Shown here one piece after another: positions 59,534 to 64,000 of a stretch of DNA of 64,000 bases. The stretch covers positions 24,751 to 88,750 of the forward strand of contig JANXOP010000121.1 of the NCBI GenBank assembly GCA_025357755.1, read 5' to 3'. Both the position numbers and the translations under genes were made by a program. Each line of letters opens with the position of its first letter. The first letter of the stretch is position 1. The notes beneath the pieces are model-generated. The model was not told the origin of the DNA and did no database searches. It worked only from the letters and a program-made list of their open reading frames with translations. This DNA comes from Kofleriaceae bacterium. Its GTDB lineage: Bacteria > Myxococcota_A > Polyangia > Haliangiales > Haliangiaceae.

Positions 59534-62186
59534 TTAGTGCGTGAGCTTCGTATCGATGTCGATTTCGCCGTTCGCCGGCCACGACAAACTCTGGATGTAG
59601 GGCGAGTAGTCCTTGAGGCGCAGCTCGAGCTTCTTCGCCGTTTCGAGATCGATGTCGTTGATGGTGGTAGGAGTACGACCACGAAGTTTTCCGTCGATGA
59701 TGATGTCTGCGCCGGCCGGTACCGTGGAGATACGAAGCCGACCGGTGATCGGATCCATCAAAGCGTTGACCGCGATCTCCCCACCGTCTTTCGGGATATC
59801 GACATTCTCGACGTGCGGCTTGTGGCGGGCCAGTTCTACGCGGATCTCGTGACGCGAACCGGCTGGAAGATCGAACGGTAACGTCTGTGGTGTGACACCC
59901 GTTACGTGCGTGCCGTCGAGAAAGATCTCGCCGCCGCTCGGTACCGAACCGATCCGAATGGTGCCGGTGGTCACCGTGTTGTCGCGACTTGCCCGGATGA
60001 TGAAGAATGTCCCACCCGCGGCGACACCGACCGCGAGCGCCCCGGCGAGCACGAGCTTGATCCACTTACTCGCGTTCCCTTGAACGCGGTACTGCGCAGG
60101 GACCTCGTCGGCCTCCCAGAGCCGCAGTTGGCCGGTCAGAGACATCGGTTGTGGCGTTGGCGAACCGTACGGGTTCAGCTGATAGAGCGCGCCCGGCGAA
60201 ACCTGCTGTGGTGGATAGTTCGGGTCGCCATTCCACGACTGCTGCGGTTGCTGCGGATAGCCTTGCTGTGCGTACGGTTGAAGATGCGACGGCAACGGCA
60301 TGCCCGAGGCGTCGACGGCATAGCCCTGGTACTGCGGCGGTTGCGGTGCTGGCTGTGGAGATGGCAGCACTGGCACGTTGCCGGTCTGGCGCATCGGCGG
60401 CGGTCGCGTCGGGGCTTCCCGCGGCGAGCGCGGCTCGGGCATCGGCTCGTGCTGCTGCCCGCCGAGCATCTGCTGCAACACGTTCGGGGGTGGCGTCGGA
60501 AGACCGCTGGCCGGCGTCTTGCGAGAGGCGCGCGGCTTTCGCAGCTCGCTCACTGCCGGCGCGTGGATCTTGCCGGCGAGCGCCGCGGGCGCCGGCGCAC
60601 CGCGCTTGCCGGTGCGCGGTTGGTTCCGGAAGTCACGCGTCGTCGTCGCGCCCTCGTCGTCTTGCGGGCGTTGCCCGGTCAGGGTCTCTTGATCGTCGAG
60701 GTCATCACCGTCGTCGTCATCCGTCGGCGGCCGTTGCGGCATCGTCGTGACCATCGTCGCGTCGACACCGTCCTCGGTGAGCGCATCGATCATGAACCCA
60801 CCGGCGGACATGCCGGTGACCATCGTGCGATCGCCGATATTCTCGAGCTCGTCGTCGCTCTCGGCACTCCACGGCGCGGGTGGCGTCTTGACCTCGAGCA
60901 GGCCGCTCTCGTCACCGCGGAGGGGTGCGGGTGCGACCTCGCGGGTCATCTCCTGCGCGTCCCGCGGCTTCGTCGGTGCACGCGGCAGCGCGCGCGGAGC
61001 CGCGACCGGTGCCGCCGGTTTCGGTGGAGCGATGTCCGCGAGCGCGGCTTGCCGCGTGACCCGCGCGCCCGCTTGCGGCGCTGGCGCTCGCGGCGCGACC
61101 GGCGCGACCGGAGCGACCGGCGCGACCGGGGCACCCGGGAGATTATCGAGACTGAAGATCATGCTGTTCTCGTCGCGCAGCTCCTCACCGCTGTGGATGA
61201 GGTCCTCGGGATCGATCGTGTGCGTCGAGATCGGACCGTCACGCATCTCGACTTCTTGCGCCGGCACTTCGACCGGATCGCCGATCACCGATCGGATCAG
61301 CGCGGCGACCTTGCCCGCGGTGAACACCGGCGCGTACCCGTGCAGGAACCGCTCGAGGTCGGACGCCATGTCGCCCGCGCTCTGGTAGCGCTCGCCCGGC
61401 TCCTTCGCGAGCGCGTGCATCACGATGCGCTCGAGCTGCGGTGGAATCCCTTTGCGCAACACCGACGGTGGTTCGATCTCCGCGCGCCGCGCCATATCGA
61501 GGAGCTTGTGCAGATCCTCTTCGAGATAGAGCATCTGTCCCGTCATCATCTCGTAGAGCACGATGCCCGCCGAGAAGATGTCGGAACGGAAGTCGATCGA
61601 GTCGCCCCAGGCCTGCTCGGGGCTCATGTAGTAGTACTTGCCTTTGATCACCCCGGCCGCGGTCTGGCGCGCCTTCATCGTCGCCTTCGCGATGCCGAAG
61701 TCGACGAGCTTCACTTCGCCCGCGTAGCTGATCAAGACGTTCTGCGGCGAGACATCGCGATGGACGATGCCGAGTGATTTGCCTCCGTGGTCGCGCTTGC
61801 GATGCGCGTGATCGAGCGCGCTCGCGACTTCCTTCATCACGAACGCGCAGATATCGAGCGGCATCTCGAGGTCTTGCTCGCTACCGCGACGGAGGATCTT
61901 GTAGAGATCCGCGCCGTCGACGTACTCCATCGTGATGTAGAACGTCTCGCCGACGCGACCGAGGTCGAAGGTCTGCGCGATGTTGCCGTGATTGAGCTGG
62001 ACCGCGATCTTCGCCTCGTCGACCAGCATCTGGATGAACTGGTCGTCCTCCGCGAAGTTCGGATGGATCATCTTGAGCGCGACGTACTTCTCGAAGCCGG
62101 CGATGCCCTTCGTCTTGGCGAGATGGATCTCGGCCATGCCTCCGACCGCGATCTGGCGGACGAGCCGATACGGACCGAACTGCCGC

Positions 62187-62194
<8 letters not shown>
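59534..62194 (-). CDS. Membrane Ser/Thr kinase with two C-terminal PEGA domains
   Basis: An 886-residue kinase. VGGMAEIHLA replaces the usual glycine-rich loop at 18-27; Lys41; HRDVSPQN (Asp147) is a variant seen in a myxobacterial subgroup; DFG at Asp165. A long Pro/Ala/Asp-rich linker (330-700) includes an Ala-Pro-Val repeat. One membrane helix lies at about 716-735 (KLVLAGALAVGVAAGGTFFI), then two periplasmic PEGA domains (IGSVPSGGEIFLDGTHVTG and ISTVPAGADIIIDGKLRGR). The start overlaps the end of the upstream ATPase-domain regulator by eight bases, so the two are made together and may form one pathway. Confidence 0.94.
61092..61136. repeat. Five nine-base tandem units coding for Ala-Pro-Val
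   Basis: GGCGCGACC (three copies), one GGAGCGACC variant and a diverged fifth unit encode the Ala-Pro-Val linker repeat of the PEGA kinase. The frame is preserved. Confidence 0.85.
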
Positions 62195-63173
<979 letters not shown>

Positions 63174-63265
63174 TGGTCCCCGTGGCGTGGCCGAACAGCG
63201 GCCCGCGACCTGGTTATTGTACCACCTGTCTTTGGCAGAAGGCGCGTGGGCCCGCCGGCCGAAAC

Positions 63266-63961
63266 TCACCCGGTCGTGACGCCGAGAAAGTGCCCGATGA
63301 ACGCGGTTAGCGCCATCGCACATCCACCGCCAACCGTGACTCGCAGAGCCGCCCGCGGCATCGGTGCACCGCCAAGGTACGCGCCGAACGCGCCAAGCCC
63401 GGCGAGGGCGACGAGGGAGGCCGCCGGAATCGTGTACAGCGCCGCCGAGCGTGGCGAGACCAGCAAGACGAGGATCGGGATCAGCGCGAAGATCGCGAAG
63501 CTGATCGCCGAAGCGACCGCCGCCTGGAAGGGGCGCGCGCGCGTCCGTTCCTCGATCCCGAGCTCGTCACGCAAATGGGCGGCGAGGCCGTCGTGCTCGC
63601 TGAGTTGCTTCGCGACCTGCATCGCGAGGTCGGCATCGAGCCCGCGCTCGCGATAGATGCCGGCAAGCTCCTTGAGCTCACCCTCGGGCGATTGCTCGAG
63701 TTCGGCCGATTCTTTCGCGATATCGGCGGCCTCTGCGTCGTGCTGAGAGAACACCGAGACGAGCTCGCCCACCGCCATCGACATCGCACCCGCGGTGAGC
63801 CCCGCGATACCGGCGACGAGGACGGATCGGGTGGTGGCATTGGCGGCCGCGACCCCCATCATCAGCGACGACGTCGAGACGATCGCATCGTTCGATCCGA
63901 GCACCGCCGCGCGCAACCACCCGACGCGGTTCGACGTATGACGCTCGCGATGTCGAACCAT
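63266..63961 (-). CDS. VIT1/CCC1-family iron or manganese transporter
   Basis: A 231-residue membrane protein. The start WLRAAVLGSNDAIVSTSSLM and the second helix GLTAGAMSMAVGELVSVFSQ are signatures of the vacuolar-iron-transporter family. A cytosolic, Glu-rich segment (about 85-140) that binds metal in relatives comes next, then three membrane helices to the end. It would export Fe2+ or Mn2+ from the cytosol. TAAGCT ends six bases before ATG and there is no Shine-Dalgarno. It precedes the ATPase-domain regulator by 92 bases. Confidence 0.93.
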   Translation of the reverse strand: MVRHRERHTSNRVGWLRAAVLGSNDAIVSTSSLMMGVAAANATTRSVLVAGIAGLTAGAMSMAVGELVSVFSQHDAEAADIAKESAELEQSPEGELKELAGIYRERGLDADLAMQVAKQLSEHDGLAAHLRDELGIEERTRARPFQAAVASAISFAIFALIPILVLLVSPRSAALYTIPAASLVALAGLGAFGAYLGGAPMPRAALRVTVGGGCAMALTAFIGHFLGVTTG

Positions 63962-63967
63962 GAAGGA

Positions 63968-63973
63968 AGCTTA
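63968..63973 (-). promoter_or_regulatory. Candidate -10 element of the VIT transporter gene
   Basis: TAAGCT on the minus strand ends six bases before ATG at 63961, as at several other genes in this window. Confidence 0.35.
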
Positions 63974-64000
63974 CATCCGCGAGTACTGGCGTCGATGGTC

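Overview
The window reads as chromosomal DNA of a high-GC, predatory or social-type myxobacterium-like organism (phylum Myxococcota, most likely the Haliangiales/Kofleriaceae/Nannocystales side). This is inferred from six Ser/Thr kinases of the myxobacterial style (zinc-ribbon, PEGA, TPR, nSTAND and AgmX-like additions), a TIGR02996/LRR protein, many lipoproteins with single CxxCH haem motifs, a bactofilin, and an F-type ATP synthase operon with b and b' subunits. No rRNA, tRNA, CRISPR array or insertion sequence was seen. Coding density is very high; the only gene-free stretch above 300 bases is 34608-35361, which is filled with degenerate repeats.

Layout. 1-7311 (minus): a broken gene at the edge, two outer-membrane beta-barrel-like proteins and two large haem-motif lipoproteins carrying PPC-like domains. 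7478-11305: a DmdC/FadE-type acyl-CoA dehydrogenase behind a palindrome that matches the arms of the Bacillus-type FadR operator, divergent from htpG. 11416-14224: a small haem lipoprotein, a class II photolyase and an SDR oxidoreductase. 14297-18878 (plus): a tightly overlapping five-gene operon of a Ser/Thr kinase, a lipoprotein, two monohaem lipoproteins and a porin-like barrel that itself contains a CxxCH motif; this is the best candidate for an undescribed system, perhaps an outer-membrane electron conduit under kinase control. 18879-24904 (minus): a very large TPR protein and a repeat protein ending in a BRCT-like domain, divergent over only 21 bases from a periplasmic cupredoxin. 25622-28350: an MDR oxidoreductase and an NAD-epimerase-like gene under a divergent TetR regulator. 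28375-33947: CPCC protein, Fic protein, membrane protein, a tandem pair of nucleotidyltransferases and a TIGR02996-LRR protein. 34608-35361: degenerate repeats. 35362-41493 (minus): atpC-D-G-A-H-F and b', with a near-consensus housekeeping promoter. 41637-48080: PEGA/TPR protein, aldose-epimerase-like protein, kinase-TPR protein, CsbD-like protein and nitroreductase. 48356-53811 (minus): three consecutive kinases. 53848-63961: secreted propeller-like lipoprotein, His-rich secreted protein, bactofilin, lipoprotein, a PEGA kinase overlapping an ATPase-domain regulator, and a VIT/CCC1 transporter.

A window-wide pattern stands out: many genes that begin a transcription unit have a TANNNT hexamer ending 6, 7 or 9 bases before the ATG or GTG and no Shine-Dalgarno. 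This is the arrangement expected of leaderless mRNAs with the -10 element next to the start codon. Genes inside operons and a few others (acyl-CoA dehydrogenase, htpG, csbD-like, the epimerase) instead have clear Shine-Dalgarno sequences. All functional statements come from reading motifs by eye; no database search was possible.
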